Origin: Sciurus carolinensis
Lineage: Eukaryota > Chordata > Mammalia > Rodentia > Sciuridae
Direction: 5' to 3'
Assembly (NCBI RefSeq): GCF_902686445.1
Contig: NC_062213.1
Span: forward strand, 140,762,491 to 140,826,490
DNA: 64,000 nt
Below the pieces are notes generated by a model. The model made no database searches, was not told the origin of the DNA, and was given only the letters and a program-made list of their open reading frames with translations. Position numbers and translations under genes: made by a program. Positions 12,331 to 24,520 of the stretch are shown piece by piece. The first letter of the stretch is position 1. Every line of letters begins with the position of its first letter.

Positions 12331-14508
12331 AAGCACCCACACAAAAAAAAATGCATCACACAAATTCCTTCCTTCTTCTAAATTTGATGTCAATCACCTT
12401 TCTAAACATTAAAAAAAAAAAAAAAAAAACTCTTTAAATTTTACAATCTATGCAGAACATTTTCAATAAAAATTATGGCAAGCAAAATTTTCAATGCAAC
12501 AAACTTTCATGGAAAGTGATGATGTAAACCCTTTACCTTTCTCTTTAGGGTGATGAAGGTCTCCCTGGGAGTTGTGTTTTCTGTATTGTCTGTGGGGCAT
12601 TCAGCAAAGGTTACTAACGAAAGGCCACTTTACTTCCCTGGCATCTCTCTCAGGAGAAATGTGCCACTGGCTCAAAACTAGTTGACTAAAAAATACTACT
12701 AATCTCACATTTGAGAAAACATAATCAGTTGAGAGGAACTGGAGACTACTACCATTTCCCAGAACAGGTAGCTCCTGATCTAAGGTGATTGTGGGAAAGT
12801 AGGTGGAGGAATAAATTATCATCTTCAAAGTAGAAATTATGTGACCATTCCATATCCCCAAATAAAAAAACAAAAACTAGCTGCAAGGTATTGAAAGCTG
12901 TCAAGTACCTCCAGTTCTAAGACTTTTATTACATTAGTACTAGTACTTTTAATCATATTTATCTTTTATATCAATAAAAGTTCTGACTATGAGATTTTGA
13001 ACAGTTCACTCATCAGTTCTCAATATTGAAAATTCTGGCCACAGTCACAACTATATTTGTCAACAGTTAAAATTAGATGGAATTTTAGCAAAACAAAATA
13101 AGTTACAGTTTTAAAATATGGAAGGAAAGTTGAAAGACACTGGAACACTTGGCTAACTTACTCTTACTATCTCTTTCAAAGAGTAAAGTCTGTTGATTAA
13201 GAGTGTATAATTAGTAATGGAAAAAGAGACTAATGCACGAGGACAATCTGCTATCTGTAAAGTAGTATACTGGAAAACTTGAGTTTTAGAAATAAAGCAG
13301 AATTGGCAATTAAATTCAATACAATGGAGAATTCCCATTTTCCTAATTCACTATAAATACATTTAGTATTTGAAACTCTCATATTAACAAAAATGTAAAT
13401 AATGTTAACTGTCAAATAGAATATGTGAAATAATCATGGAACTTTTAAATAATTTTACCCTTATCTAATCTCATTGGTCAACTCATTCTCTGATGAAATA
13501 TTCTGCACATGTGAATGATAACTATTTTGGTCAAAAGCAGGGGTCCTCACTAAACATGCACATATTTGCCAAGGGCTATGCTGCTTTACTTTCAAACACA
13601 TGAGATGGTACTTAATTCCCCAGACAACAAAATCTTCATGCATGACAAGTTCTGAGGTTCACACTGAGGTCCTTATTTAAAGAAAGATAAACAGAATTAA
13701 GTCATGAACTATATAACTGACCACTTAGTACAGGAACACTTATGATTGCTGCCATGTCATCGACTCATCTCTCTAGCGATTTGTAATGAAGAAAAATTGA
13801 ATTATAGAATTATAGAATTGAATTATAGTTCTTTTTCCATAGTAGATTGCTTTTATCTAAAATTTTTAAGCATTTTATGTTATTCCTATAAAAACTTAAA
13901 ATTGCTGAAAAAATAAAATATCTACTGCTCTTCAGATTAATTCTTGGTACAACCACAAGAATATAAGAAGTGATTTGTTACTTTTTACACAAAATTCAGT
14001 AAGTTTCAGTCAAATCTATCGACTTCTAATCTTTTCAGACAACTACATTATTCTTTTCTCAAACTAAATATATTTAACTCTACTACCAATCTTTGTGTAT
14101 AAGAAAACATGCTCTTTTATTCTACAGCAGGCTCTCTCTCCATGATACCTAGTTTCTTGGGTTTAATTGGCCCCAATGTAAACAATTAAATCTGAGTTTA
14201 TACTAAATCAAATTTAAATAGCAGGAAGAGATTGAGGCCTCCCATCCATCTGCTATCTTTCACATCTGCTCACTTTCATCAACCCACTTGCACAACCCAC
14301 TTCCAGCAACCTACTTTCAGCAACCTAAGAATCTTCACAGTAGAGAGCCACTGTTGTTTAGGGAAGCGTCACATTCCTCAAGTTTGGAGTCTGGGGTAAT
14401 GGGATAGTGAAGCAAAAGGATTAAAGGGGATGGCTCATTAAGGATCCACCTCCTGGGGGAACTTATCAATAAAGATAATGTAAAAACAATATGCTCTAGT
14501 CAGGTTCT
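12331..14508. other. unique intronic DNA
   Basis: No gene or nameable repeat is seen. The minus-strand open frames at 12601-12873, 13153-13338 and 13461-13643 have no recognised domain, splice context or codon signature. Confidence 0.5.
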
Positions 14509-14672
14509 GGCCAGGCATGATGGCTCATGCCTATAATCCTAGCAACTCTGGAGGCTGAGGCAAGAGGATACCGAGTTCCAAGTCAGTCTGGGCAACTTAG
14601 CAAGTTCCTGTCTCAAAAAAAAAGCCTGGGTAGAAGGTTACTGGGTTCAACCCCCAGTAACTTTCCCCCTAC
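14509..14672 (+). mobile_element. B1-dID SINE
   Basis: ggccaggcatgatggctcat opens the B1 half. The dID half is shortened and ends in ggttcaacccccag. A C-rich and then (CA)n tract follows to about 14700. Confidence 0.85.
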
Positions 14673-14679
14673 CCCACCC

Positions 14680-14700
14680 ACCCCCCCACACACACACACG
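14680..14700 (+). repeat. C-rich tract and short (CA)n
   Basis: Simple repeat directly downstream of the SINE, in the place of an A tail. Confidence 0.75.
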
Positions 14701-15564
14701 CAAAGTGTTTTCAATCTTGGTGTGTGCCTCTCTCTCTTTTAGTACCTGATAACTATGACACTATGATGACTCCACATTATAATCAGATATTTCACCAGGC
14801 TTACTTTCTTTTCCCTTAAGCTACAAATGTTGCTAGGTTTAACTTTGGCAAATGAAATAAAATCTCAGGGTAAATGTATCATTTCTTCTTTTGTAAATTA
14901 TCTTTTGCCATATTCCATGATGACAAAAGTATATATAAACAGATTGGTCTAAGTAAGTCAAAAACACTTTCTATATTTTTCTGTAGCAAAATAACACATG
15001 ACAAAAATATGTCTAATATTCATGCTGTTTGTCAATAAAGAACTATATCAAATGTTAAAGGACATTTTAGAAGTGATGCTAACAGAATCAAGGAAATACA
15101 GAATTACTCTGTAAACAGTATATAACACTGAGCAGCAACACCTTTAACCCAGAACCTATCATAACATTCTGACAGTTCCTATCAAATAGTAGATGACTTT
15201 CTTAAATTAATTTAATATTACTGACATCATCACAAGTGTTGAAAAACTAGCAGTGATAAAATACTTTGATACTTTATCAGCCTACTAAAATGTCAGTAAA
15301 ACATGCACATCCTAAATTAATGAGGATATATAATGAAAATGATCAAAATCAGTCATTTAGGCCACTGGAAAACACCTGTATATTTAATGAGCAATCACAT
15401 ATCACATGCTGCTCAGTGACTTTCAAACACAAAAATGAAAAATAATGATAAGAAGTATGTTAAATGTAACTCGATATTTAAAGAGAAGATTCTGTTCCAT
15501 GAACTTTATTTTAGTTGAGTCAACATGGAAATTGGCCCTTTTTAAATTTAATTTCTTAATTTTT

Positions 15565-15660
15565 AAGATAACGGAACTCAAACCAGAGAAATTAACTAAC
15601 TAGACTCAGAGTCAGATCAAGAACTCCTAGAAAGTATTCTTTCCTATATCACCTCTTGTA
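15565..15660 (-). mobile_element. probable MIR fragment
   Basis: A degraded reversed MIR: ttttaagataacggaactca followed by agagaaattaactaac and a ctcctag block. Confidence 0.45.
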
Positions 15661-15810
15661 CCATGTTACCATGGAAGTGACTGAACTCACACAACATAAA
15701 GTGTAACATTTAATACAGATATTGAGTCCTTAAGACAAATCTACACAATGCTCTTCCACTGTGCGACACCTTCAGTTCATAAATGGGTCTTAAAATTTTT
15801 CCTCATTATT

Positions 15811-15834
15811 CCTGTAACTTTTTAAAGTTACAGG
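15811..15834. repeat. perfect 11-bp inverted repeat, 2-nt loop
   Basis: CCTGTAACTTT, TT, AAAGTTACAGG. Confidence 0.9.
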
Positions 15835-16419
15835 CATATACCAAGAACCCAGAAACCTAAAATTAAAAAGTGGCGTTTTCAAATCACAAGGTAATCATTC
15901 AACTGTATATTTATCATTAGGAACAAAACAAAGTCTGTATATAAGTTGTCAGTGTACGGTGAATTTAAGGAAAGAAGAAACAGGTATTATGAGGAAATTG
16001 CCACCAGAAGGAACCATCTGTGAGCTGATAAAAGGTTTTTCTAACATTGTATCTATGCAATGCCAAAATATCTAGTTGATGCAAATAAAAAAGAAAAGTT
16101 AAATAAGATGTCTTAACCACAGACAAGAGCATATGTTGAATGCTACATCTTCCACTTTCTCAATAGCTGTCTGGTATCAAGTAGACCTAGCAAGATGTGA
16201 ACAGAGCTTGTACATTTATGAATTTTAAAGTCATTTCTTTTCACACATATGCATCTATTTTTAGTCACTGGATGGATAAATCACAGTACAGTATATACAT
16301 CTAGAAACATTCCAAAGCTAAAAATAAAAATGGACATTCCTTATTGTACAAATTAAAGAACACTGAGCTCGACTGTCCTGCGGATGAATCAATTTCATCC
16401 CTGTGTCAGTTTATGCATA

Positions 16420-16520
16420 TTTAACTCTACCAAAATCACCTAACTGTGCCTTAAATTACCTCAGCTACAAAATTGAGAACATAGTATAAGCCTTACAGAG
16501 CTCTATGAAGGGCAGTCAAT
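16420..16520 (+). mobile_element. probable MIR fragment
   Basis: Matches the MIR order of a splice-like cacctaactgtgcctt block, a cctcagctacaaaattgaga block and a degenerate gagctctatgaa end. Confidence 0.45.
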
Positions 16521-16594
16521 TGTTTTTAGTTTTTAGACTTAGAGACATTAAAATGTAGTCATTTCTATATACCTGTAATAAACATTTTCCAAAA

Positions 16595-16986
16595 TGTTAC
16601 GGTTTGGATGAGATGTTCCCTGAAAAGTTCATGCAGGAATGTTCACAGACTAATCTGTTTGCTGGATTAATAATCTGAGTGGCGTACCGGGTGATGACTG
16701 TAGTGACATGAGGAAGGGTTGCAGGAAGTAGGTCACTTGGCACCTGCCCTTAGAGATTATATTTTGTACCTGATTCCTCCTGCTCTCTCTCTGATTCTTG
16801 GCTGTCCTGAGTTGAGCAGCTTTCCTCCTCCATGTCCTTCTGCCATGAGGCTTCACCATCACCCAGAGCAATGGAGTAGGCCAAACACAGGCTGAAACTC
16901 AGACACCATGACCCCAAATAAACTTTTCTCCCTGTAATGATCTTATCAGGTCTTTTGATCAAAGTGACAAAAAGCTGACTAACTCA
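16595..16986 (+). mobile_element. MaLR-like solo LTR
   Basis: About 392 nt start TGTTACGGTTTGGATGAGAT and end CTGACTAACTCA, with TG...CA ends. There is a polyadenylation signal in caaataaacttttc near the 3' end. It is flanked by 5-bp near-identical sites, caaaa (16590-16594) and caaac (16987-16991). There is no internal retroviral region. A second member, interrupted, lies at 43115-43780. The assignment to the MaLR group is from overall LTR pattern. Confidence 0.65.
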
Positions 16987-17138
16987 CAAACTTTACTCAT
17001 GTTCATTATTTAACAATTAAAGCAAGCCTCACAATAAATGGACGATTTAGGCCTTAAGACTCCTTTTAATTCTGCCCACTGACAAGTTTGTCTGTCTCTG
17101 CATATTATTATTATATTTTTAGTGACAAAAACCTCATT

Positions 17139-17308
17139 ATGGCTGGAGTTGTGAATCAGTGGTAGAGCATTCACCTAGCATGCATGAGGCCCTGGGTTCA
17201 ATCCTTAACACCACATGAAAAAATAGAATAAAATAAAGGTATTGTGTCCACCTACAACTAAAACAAAACAAAACAAAAAAAATTAAATAAATTAAAAAAA
17301 AAAAAAAC
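17139..17308 (+). mobile_element. ID SINE with long conserved 3' tail
   Basis: An ID body (ggctggagttgtgaatcagt, then gccctgggttcaatcc, then caccacatg) is followed by a tail containing aaaataaaggtattgtgtcc and acctacaactaaaac. The same tail occurs at 35152 and, degenerate, at 50133, so it is part of the element. Confidence 0.8.
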
Positions 17309-17587
17309 TCACTAAGCTGATCCCACAAACGATTCATCAAATCTGCTTCTTTTCTGCATTTCTTATCTTGGTGAATTCATGATCCACCTTAACTCCCAGC
17401 ATATATCACCCACCAAACCTAGATAGAAATCAACATTTCCATCAGCACTAAATTCATTATTACTCAAATACTCTGCTTATAGGCTCTGCTGCCGGGGCAA
17501 AGTTAGACAGACTATGAGAGCCTACCAGCAACAAGACACACAAAGTTGATTGAAGATGACATGGTTCTTTGACAAAGAAGTTCATAA

Positions 17588-17785
17588 GGCTGGGCATGGT
17601 TGCACATGCTGCCTATAATCCCAGCACCGCAGGAGGTTGAGGCAGGAGGATTCCAAGGACAAGGCCAGCCTCAGCAATTTTGAAAGGCCCTAAGCAATTT
17701 AGTAAGACCCTGTCTCAAAACAAAAAATAAAAAGGGCTGGGGACATGGCACCACTTGGTTCAATACCTCACACCAAAAAAAAAAA
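17588..17785 (+). mobile_element. B1-dID SINE
   Basis: B1 half aggctgggcatggttgcaca followed by the linker and dID half gggctggggacatgg and ttggttcaatacc, then an A tail that runs into (GAA)n. Confidence 0.9.
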
Positions 17786-17860
17786 AGAAGAAGAAGAAGA
17801 AGAAGAAGAAAGGAAGAAGGAGGAGGAGGAGGAGAAGAAGAAGAAGAAGAAGACAGGAAG
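17786..17860 (+). repeat. (GAA)n/(GGA)n microsatellite
   Basis: About 75 nt of GAA, GGA and AGG units extend the A tail of the preceding SINE. Confidence 0.9.
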
Positions 17861-17884
17861 AGTTCATGAGTTTCTCTAGAAATC

Positions 17885-17962
17885 CTTTTTTTTTTTTTTT
17901 TGGTGATGAGATGGGAACCAGGGCCTCATGATGGTCCCGGTCCCCCTGAGCTACAAGCAGAG
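17885..17962 (-). mobile_element. degraded ID-like SINE
   Basis: A poly-T run then ggtgatgagatgggaaccag, ggcctcatgatgg and cctgagctacaagcag resemble a reversed ID element with several indels. Confidence 0.45.
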
Positions 17963-18906
17963 CTTTCTCCAGAATTTTAACTTGGGGCAATTCCAGAATT
18001 GGAACTAGACTTAAAGCTGACAGGAGGGATGAGCCTGGGTGGAGTACACTAGAAGTCATACTGAAACAAAACTGAGAGAGAGGAGAGACTTTTAAAAGAC
18101 AGAAGCGGGGGGTGGAGGAAGAGCTAGTTGGTCACAGGAAGAAGCAGGCAAAGACAAAGAGACAGAGACATGGGCCAAATAACCAGGCAAATGAAGAGAG
18201 CCCAGGTTTGGGATCTCTACTAGATGTTACCAGCTTCCATTCACCTTCCAAACTCTGCAAGGGCCTGAGGAAATATGACTGCCCCAGTCCAGTGGAGTCC
18301 TGTTTACTTTATTCCCAAACAACCATTATAATCTATTCCTTAACACCAAAAGTGATTAAATCATCATTTGTCTCATCAGAGATTTACCAAATTCCATTAA
18401 TACATTACTGATATCTCATTCCTTTTTATCTAGTCTCACTGCAATTTTTCTTCTTATCTCTCGTTTTTCTTTGCCTGAATCACTGCTATGTTCTTATATT
18501 TAAGAAAAAAAGCATAAAGGCACAAAACACAGGATAATTCAACTCACCAGTATGTTTTATTTGCCCTTCAGTGTCTGAACTGGTTTTGAACTAGTTTGCC
18601 AGCATTACAAAATATGAAGGCAGAAACATTCAAACTCAATTTCTGACTTTTCTTAGGGAATAACAAGTCATCTCAACTAACAACATACATTGAAAAAGCA
18701 TCTAAATAATGACAAAGTAATCTGAAGCCAAGAAGCCTACTTTAGAAAAGCATTGATTTTCCAGTTTTCTTTCATTTTTTTACATCCTTCCTCCTTCGTT
18801 TGTTTATGTTAAATACCTGGTCCCTCAGAGTTTGTCCTTAAACCAAACAAGTATTTCTGGAATAAAAATTGATACTCACTTTTAAAATTATTCAATGTTA
18901 TGTCAC
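17963..18906. other. unique intronic DNA
   Basis: No gene is seen. A possible old LTR-like stretch lies at 18060-18300 but lacks landmarks that would place it. Confidence 0.4.
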
Positions 18907-19012
18907 CTAATATGGTAAGATTCTAACTCTTCCACAAGACATACATAGTCCTCTGTGATTTGGCTCTAACTTCATCCTGTGCCATCTCACCTCACCTTGA
19001 GCACACAAGGAA
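18907..19012 (+). mobile_element. probable L2 LINE fragment
   Basis: Carries the L2 landmark order acaagacatacatagtcctc, tgtgatttggctctaactt and catcctgtgccatctcacc. Confidence 0.5.
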
Positions 19013-19677
19013 CAAGCTGACACAATAAATCTTGTGAAATGTTCTGCTACATCAGAAATGCATCCAGCTGTAGAAATGCCAGGACAACTTTCAGAACCAA
19101 GGAAAATTATAAGAAAATACATAAAAACTTCATATTCTGAGCACTTAGTATTTCATTATCTTACCATAAAGCAAAGATTAGAAAAAAGAAAACAAATGCA
19201 ATCTTTAATGGAAAAATATATTAAGAAAATTCATCGTCCACAGGATAGGCAAAAAACAGATCATAAATTCTTGAAGAAAAATATTTATGATGGTCAAGAA
19301 AACATGATTAACAGAACTAATTAAAGGATAATTTTGTGATCTAAGTTCTTAAATTATAAGAATAGTAACAGATATAAATGCTTCAAACAAATTAATTTGA
19401 GCCATACTTATTTTGTGATATGATGCATAAAATCTTAAACTTTGTTTTCAAATGTCATAGTACTATATTACAAAGGAATTTCTTGGGGAAAAAAAAATGA
19501 AAAACCAAAAAAAAAAAAAAAAATCCCTAACATGTCAGGTGGCATTACATTTTTCCAGGATGATCAAAAAACATGAACAAAAATTAACCTTCAATATTCC
19601 TTTACTAGTACTTAATTTTTTACAATCCTTGAAAATGTCACTACTTATCTATCTACACAGTTTGTAAACCAATGTGT

Positions 19678-19710
19678 TTTGTGTGTGTGTGTGTGTATGT
19701 GTGTGTGTTT
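19678..19710 (+). repeat. (GT)n microsatellite
   Basis: Interrupted GT repeat of about 30 nt. Confidence 0.9.
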
Positions 19711-20029
19711 TAACTCAAACATAAAGCCTAATTAAATGTTCTAGTTTTCTTAAAAACCAACTCCCACTTTTTTGCCTTCACCAGTATCTCTAGGCCAACA
19801 AAATACTGCCAATTATTATTCTCAATGCATTAGAGAGTAAAACTCCTGAAAGCAGTAATCTTTTCCACAAAGATGGATATAGATGTTTTGAGTGTTCTAT
19901 GTGACATCCTCTTGCCACACAAGCACCTGCAGTCTCTTACACTGTCCTGCTAGGTATTCCTAAAAACACCTGGGCAAATCATTTACTCAAAGAACTAGAC
20001 ACTGGAAGAGATGAGAGATAATTAGCAAA

Positions 20030-20320
20030 TAAAACTATTCCTGGCACTCTCTCGACATTTGTGCAGAACCAAGCTCCAAGCCGGCACCTGGTGAAGGGAA
20101 CTGCTAGATGTGATAATTCCAATTTACACATTCAGCACAACATTCTGTCTGCCTGTCAATTTGAAACAGTTTCCTATTCAGTGATAACAGATACCCCCAA
20201 AGAATGCAGTGTCGAAGTGCTGACATGAATTTTTTATGCACCAACTAGACCCTCTCTTCTGGACCAGCTGCATCTGCCTTCTTCACTCTTGGAATGGACT
20301 GACAGTTCAGTTTTTTTCTA
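20030..20320. other. unique stretch, candidate conserved element
   Basis: Non-repetitive, with a higher GC content than its neighbours and no microsatellite. No open frame of note. The conserved status is a guess based on composition. Confidence 0.3.
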
Positions 20321-21495
20321 CTATACCAGAAAAAAGAAAAAGTTTATCACATGGTAAATTTAAAATACCATATCTTCTTAGAGAATGAATACTAATAAAG
20401 CACAGTTTAAAAAATAATAAAGTTAAAAAAAAAGTTTCACTGTGTTGGGATATCTTATTTAGTGCAATATTTCTCAGTTGCCCATGAAAGTATATATTTC
20501 TACTAAATACAGAATTTGCTAACTTTTTTTTTTCTAAGTTAACAGAGAAAATGAGAAGATAAGCAAGTAAAAGAGACAGATACATACGTGGTAAATCAGA
20601 TAACAATTTGCAATTTCTAAATAAATAAAGAAGAAAATTTTTATTCCAATCTATGGAGACATATTTTTATATGACCATTTTTTAAAAAGTTTTATAAAAG
20701 GACAATCAAGTCAACATTATATTCAGATAATTAGAAATCTTAGAATACTTTCAAGTTCCCTTCATATTTAAGACAAATATATAAACTATGCTTACAAAGT
20801 ATTACTATTTCTGTCCACATATATACCAAATTATATTCATAAATAGTTCCCCCCACAATAAGCTATATACCATTCTCTTTCCAAGTAGTTACCTAGATGA
20901 TTCATTTGTTCTAATGAAGCAATGACATTTCTCTTGTATTTCTCCTATGAAATACCAATATATTGTTTTTAGTTCATTTCAATGGTGCCAAGCTTTCATT
21001 TTATTAACTTTCTAAAATAAATATAAACCTTCAGGAACAAAATGTGATTAATAAAAATATTTTGATCTGAGAGATCGCATTTTGTTATAAAACAAGAATG
21101 ATAATAAACTATTAAATGTGAGGATAAGAAAATCTGTACTTCTAGAATCATAAATCAATGATGAACACATATCAATGAAAAAGTGAGTTTTCGGAGCAAA
21201 TTTTTTGATTACAAAATTATTTAAGGGTAGAATTTACTTAGTAATAGTGAAGAACATAATGATTTTTATCCCATAATTTTAAGTTAAATGCTTTCTTCTT
21301 CAAAGTTAATGCATATAAAAAGTACATCCTATACTGTACTCTGAATTTACCTCAATTTCCACTAAACCTAGAATTTACTTATTTACTAACTTAGATAAAG
21401 AGATATTTGGTAAATTATACCCATTTGCAAATGTTAAATGGAGAATAAAAAATTCTGACTGACTGCATATATATTTAGATATGTACCTAAACGAA
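20321..21495. other. unique AT-rich intronic DNA
   Basis: No nameable repeat or gene is seen. Confidence 0.5.

Positions 21496-21496
<1 letters not shown>

Positions 21497-21561
<65 letters not shown>
21497..21561 (+). repeat. (GT)n microsatellite, long
   Basis: About 60 nt of GT with one ATAT interruption near the left end. It is the longest GT tract in the window and likely length-polymorphic. Confidence 0.95.
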
Positions 21562-21564
<3 letters not shown>

Positions 21565-22260
21565 TTCAATGGCATGAATATTCCCCCAGCAAAGCCACTG
21601 GTTTTAATATCAGAAGCTCTAAAAGTAAACTTTTAATGTTAACAGTAAAGTCACTGAGAATATAATATAAATATATTTTCATGTCTGTTAAGTCTACATA
21701 AGATATTATAATAAAATACCATTAGTCATTAAGAGGACAAAATTTCCTACTTCTTATACTGAAGCTTCAATCACAGAAGGATTTTCTAGTTACTAAATGA
21801 AGGAATTTACAGGATAAGATCATGAGAATTTTCTAAATAACAAGAGATACATTTATTATCAATCATTTTTAAACAGATACCTTTATAATTACCTATCTTC
21901 TAAAGTATTTTCTCAAACCATGGAAGGAAAATAACAATGTACCTAAGCTCATCACTGAATTTAAGAAGGAAGTGCCATACTTAAGAGTAAAAAGTCAACA
22001 TTAGTTGACCTGATTCAGTGTAGGTTATTACTATTCAGATGATTTAAAGAATTACCAAACTCATATAAGAACTAAGGCTACTTTTAGTAACTGGCATTTG
22101 CTACAATTAAGTTTTAAGTTAAACTCAGCTGTTAATCCTCAAGACCACAAGCTACACACTCTGCATGCACAGAAACTTGTTTTCAATATTCATAAATTCG
22201 CCTTGTATGTAGGTGAAAATGCAGCCCTATGAATAAAGTACATATCTAAAATACTGTTTT

Positions 22261-22425
22261 GGCCTGGCACGGTGGTACATGCCTATAATCCCAGCCACTT
22301 AAGAGTTCAAAGCCAGCAAGACTGTCTCAAAATAAAAAGTAAAAAGGGGACTGGGAATGTTGCTCAATGGTTAAGTATTCCTGGTTCAAGCTCCAGTACC
22401 AAAAAAGAAAAAAGAAAAAAGAAAA
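22261..22425 (+). mobile_element. B1-dID SINE with internal deletion
   Basis: ggcctggcacggtggtacat opens the B1 half. The middle of B1 (the gaggcaggagg region) is missing. The dID half (gggactgggaatgttgctc) ends in accaaaaaagaaaaaag. A purine-rich G/A tract continues to about 22490. Confidence 0.85.
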
Positions 22426-22490
22426 AAAAAGGGTGGGGGGGCAGGAAGGGGAATGGGGAAGAGGGCAAGAGGGCAAAGAGGATTTAAAGG
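22426..22490 (+). repeat. G/A-rich tract
   Basis: GGGTGGGGGGGCAGGAAGGGG-type purine-rich stretch following a SINE tail. It produces two chance open frames. Confidence 0.7.
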
Positions 22491-22499
22491 AATACTGAG

Positions 22500-24033
22500 A
22501 AGATGAGCAAAAGAACATAGTTGCCTGCCCTCAACTTGGTTTACCAGAACGGGCAGCAGTTAAGACCCTAATTCAAAGGTTCCAGTTAATCCCCAAAACA
22601 GCCTATGGGTACTGGCGAATGTTTCTTTATACTATGACCCAACATATAGATTTAGTAAGGAATCACTGTAGTATCTACCAATAACTGAGTCATAAAGCAG
22701 CTTTCAACCTGGTGAAGGAGCTCAGCATTCATGGTTGTCACAGTGTGCAGGAGAATTTATTATGGGCAAGTTAAATGTGGAGTCTGTCCACTGGCTACAG
22801 CACAATGTCAACCTTTCTGTATGTCCTTGTACTCCTTGGTATGCAGTATTTCCAATCTGTAAATCAATCTTTGATCTGTGCGCAACTGAAAAGCATTCCC
22901 AAATACAAAATTAAAGAAGTGTCAGTCATTCAAGCTTTCTTACGTGTACTTCTCTTCTACATTCATTACATCAAACTAAATATCAGGAATTATAAAACAA
23001 AAACAAAAAAAAAATACTTAGAAATGTGTCCACTGTGACAAATTTTTCCTCATCCTTAAAGGTTCAATAAATCAGTGAAACATGATTTTAAGATATATTT
23101 AGATATTTATATTTATTAATATTACAGTAAAGTCAATCTTCTAAAAAGGCCAAAATATTATTCTAAATTAAATTTAGGGTTTTTTTTTTTTTTGAGTAAA
23201 ATTATTAGAAACATTTGTTTGGCCCTTGTCAGAAGGGTTTCAATTTTACATTATTACATTTTTAACTTGCCTAATCAGTTGAACAAAAGTACTTTATGTA
23301 AATGATTCTTTTAGTTGCCTTAGCTACAAATCCCTGCAGGATACTATAATTGAAATCTACTCACGTAAGTTAGGAATAATTAGGGCCCCAAATTAAGCCA
23401 AACACAAAGTTAATTCAAATAGTCAGCTGCTGTCATTTAAATGGTTACGGGTTTTATTGTTGCTTAACATTTCCAAATGCTTTTAAATATACTTTGTTCT
23501 TCTAGTCTATACGTAGAATTTTAGTACAAATAGAAATGGGATCAGGAGACGAAAATTCACCACCTTTTAAACTAAAGTCACACCTATACTCAGTTTTTTG
23601 TCACCAAAGGTTTTCCACTCAATCTTTGCTATCAGTCAATTAACAACATTGTTGAAAGGATGGAGTGACAGCTCTCAAAGGCAAGCTTTCTAGTAAATAA
23701 AGCTGATCACAGAATCTACAGTCAGTGCCATTAATGCAAGAGCAGTAAGAGCTTTTGAAAGCTACAAGGGATGGTTCTCTATTTGCTTAAACTCTAAACA
23801 AAGCAAAGGATTAAATGGCCTTCCTGTTGTAAACCAACTAAAAGGAACCAAGAGATAATGTCCAAAACTAATGCCTGAAGAAGGAGCTCAGGAGTCATGC
23901 CTTTTTACTATTTTAATGATGACTGATAACACTGTGATATCAGAACAGAGTAAAAGTTAAAATGATGCTTAAAATTATTACAGGTTCTCAGTGTTCTTGT
24001 AATCAACTCAGTAATATTTGATATTTTCAAAGA
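22500..24033. other. unique intronic DNA
   Basis: No gene or nameable repeat is seen. A 15-T run lies at about 23179. Confidence 0.5.
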
Positions 24034-24080
24034 ACACAAAGCCCTAGGTTCAATCCCCAGCACCCCCCCCCAAAAAAAAA
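24034..24080 (+). mobile_element. ID SINE, 3' fragment
   Basis: The 5' truncated piece keeps aaagccctaggttcaatccc and cagcac before a C9/A9 tail. Confidence 0.7.
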
Positions 24081-24424
24081 CCTGTTTTAAAAAATTTATA
24101 TATACACTTGTAGCTATAAACTTCAGAAGATAATTTGAAAGTTGCAGGGCTATCAAGTTTAGTCCTCCTGTATTATAGATGCTTTTCATTTCCAAACAGT
24201 CAATCTTAATATAGCTTTTAATAGGAAATGGTAATGAATAAAGAAAACGTGGAAATAAATTATCTTGTGATAATCACCATTAAGTTCAACAATGCTATAC
24301 AATATTATTTAAAGTATATTTTAAATATTCTTGAGTGACAACCTCATGAGACAACAACCCAAAGCTAAGTATAAAATTCTACATGAAGAAACTACTGGCA
24401 CTAGTAAATTCTGGCAAAGGAACA

Positions 24425-24520
24425 ATCCTTTGCAGGTCTTTCAGTAGTTTCTTCATCTGTAAACTGAAAAATTCTACATTGCCGATCTCCAAGTTGTAAC
24501 TCCAAGTCTAAAATTATTTA
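24425..24520 (+). mobile_element. possible MIR fragment
   Basis: Contains tagtttcttcatctgtaaac, the most conserved MIR landmark. The surrounding match is weak. Confidence 0.35.

Noticed and set aside
16650..16962. Two minus-strand frames of about 70 codons
   Set aside because: They lie within the MaLR-like LTR, which has no coding capacity.
19034..19324. 96-codon open frame on the plus strand
   Set aside because: Lysine-rich from A-rich DNA, not recognised, with its first part overlapping an L2-like fragment.
21375..21575. Threonine-histidine repeat protein
   Set aside because: It is the translation of a (GT)n microsatellite.
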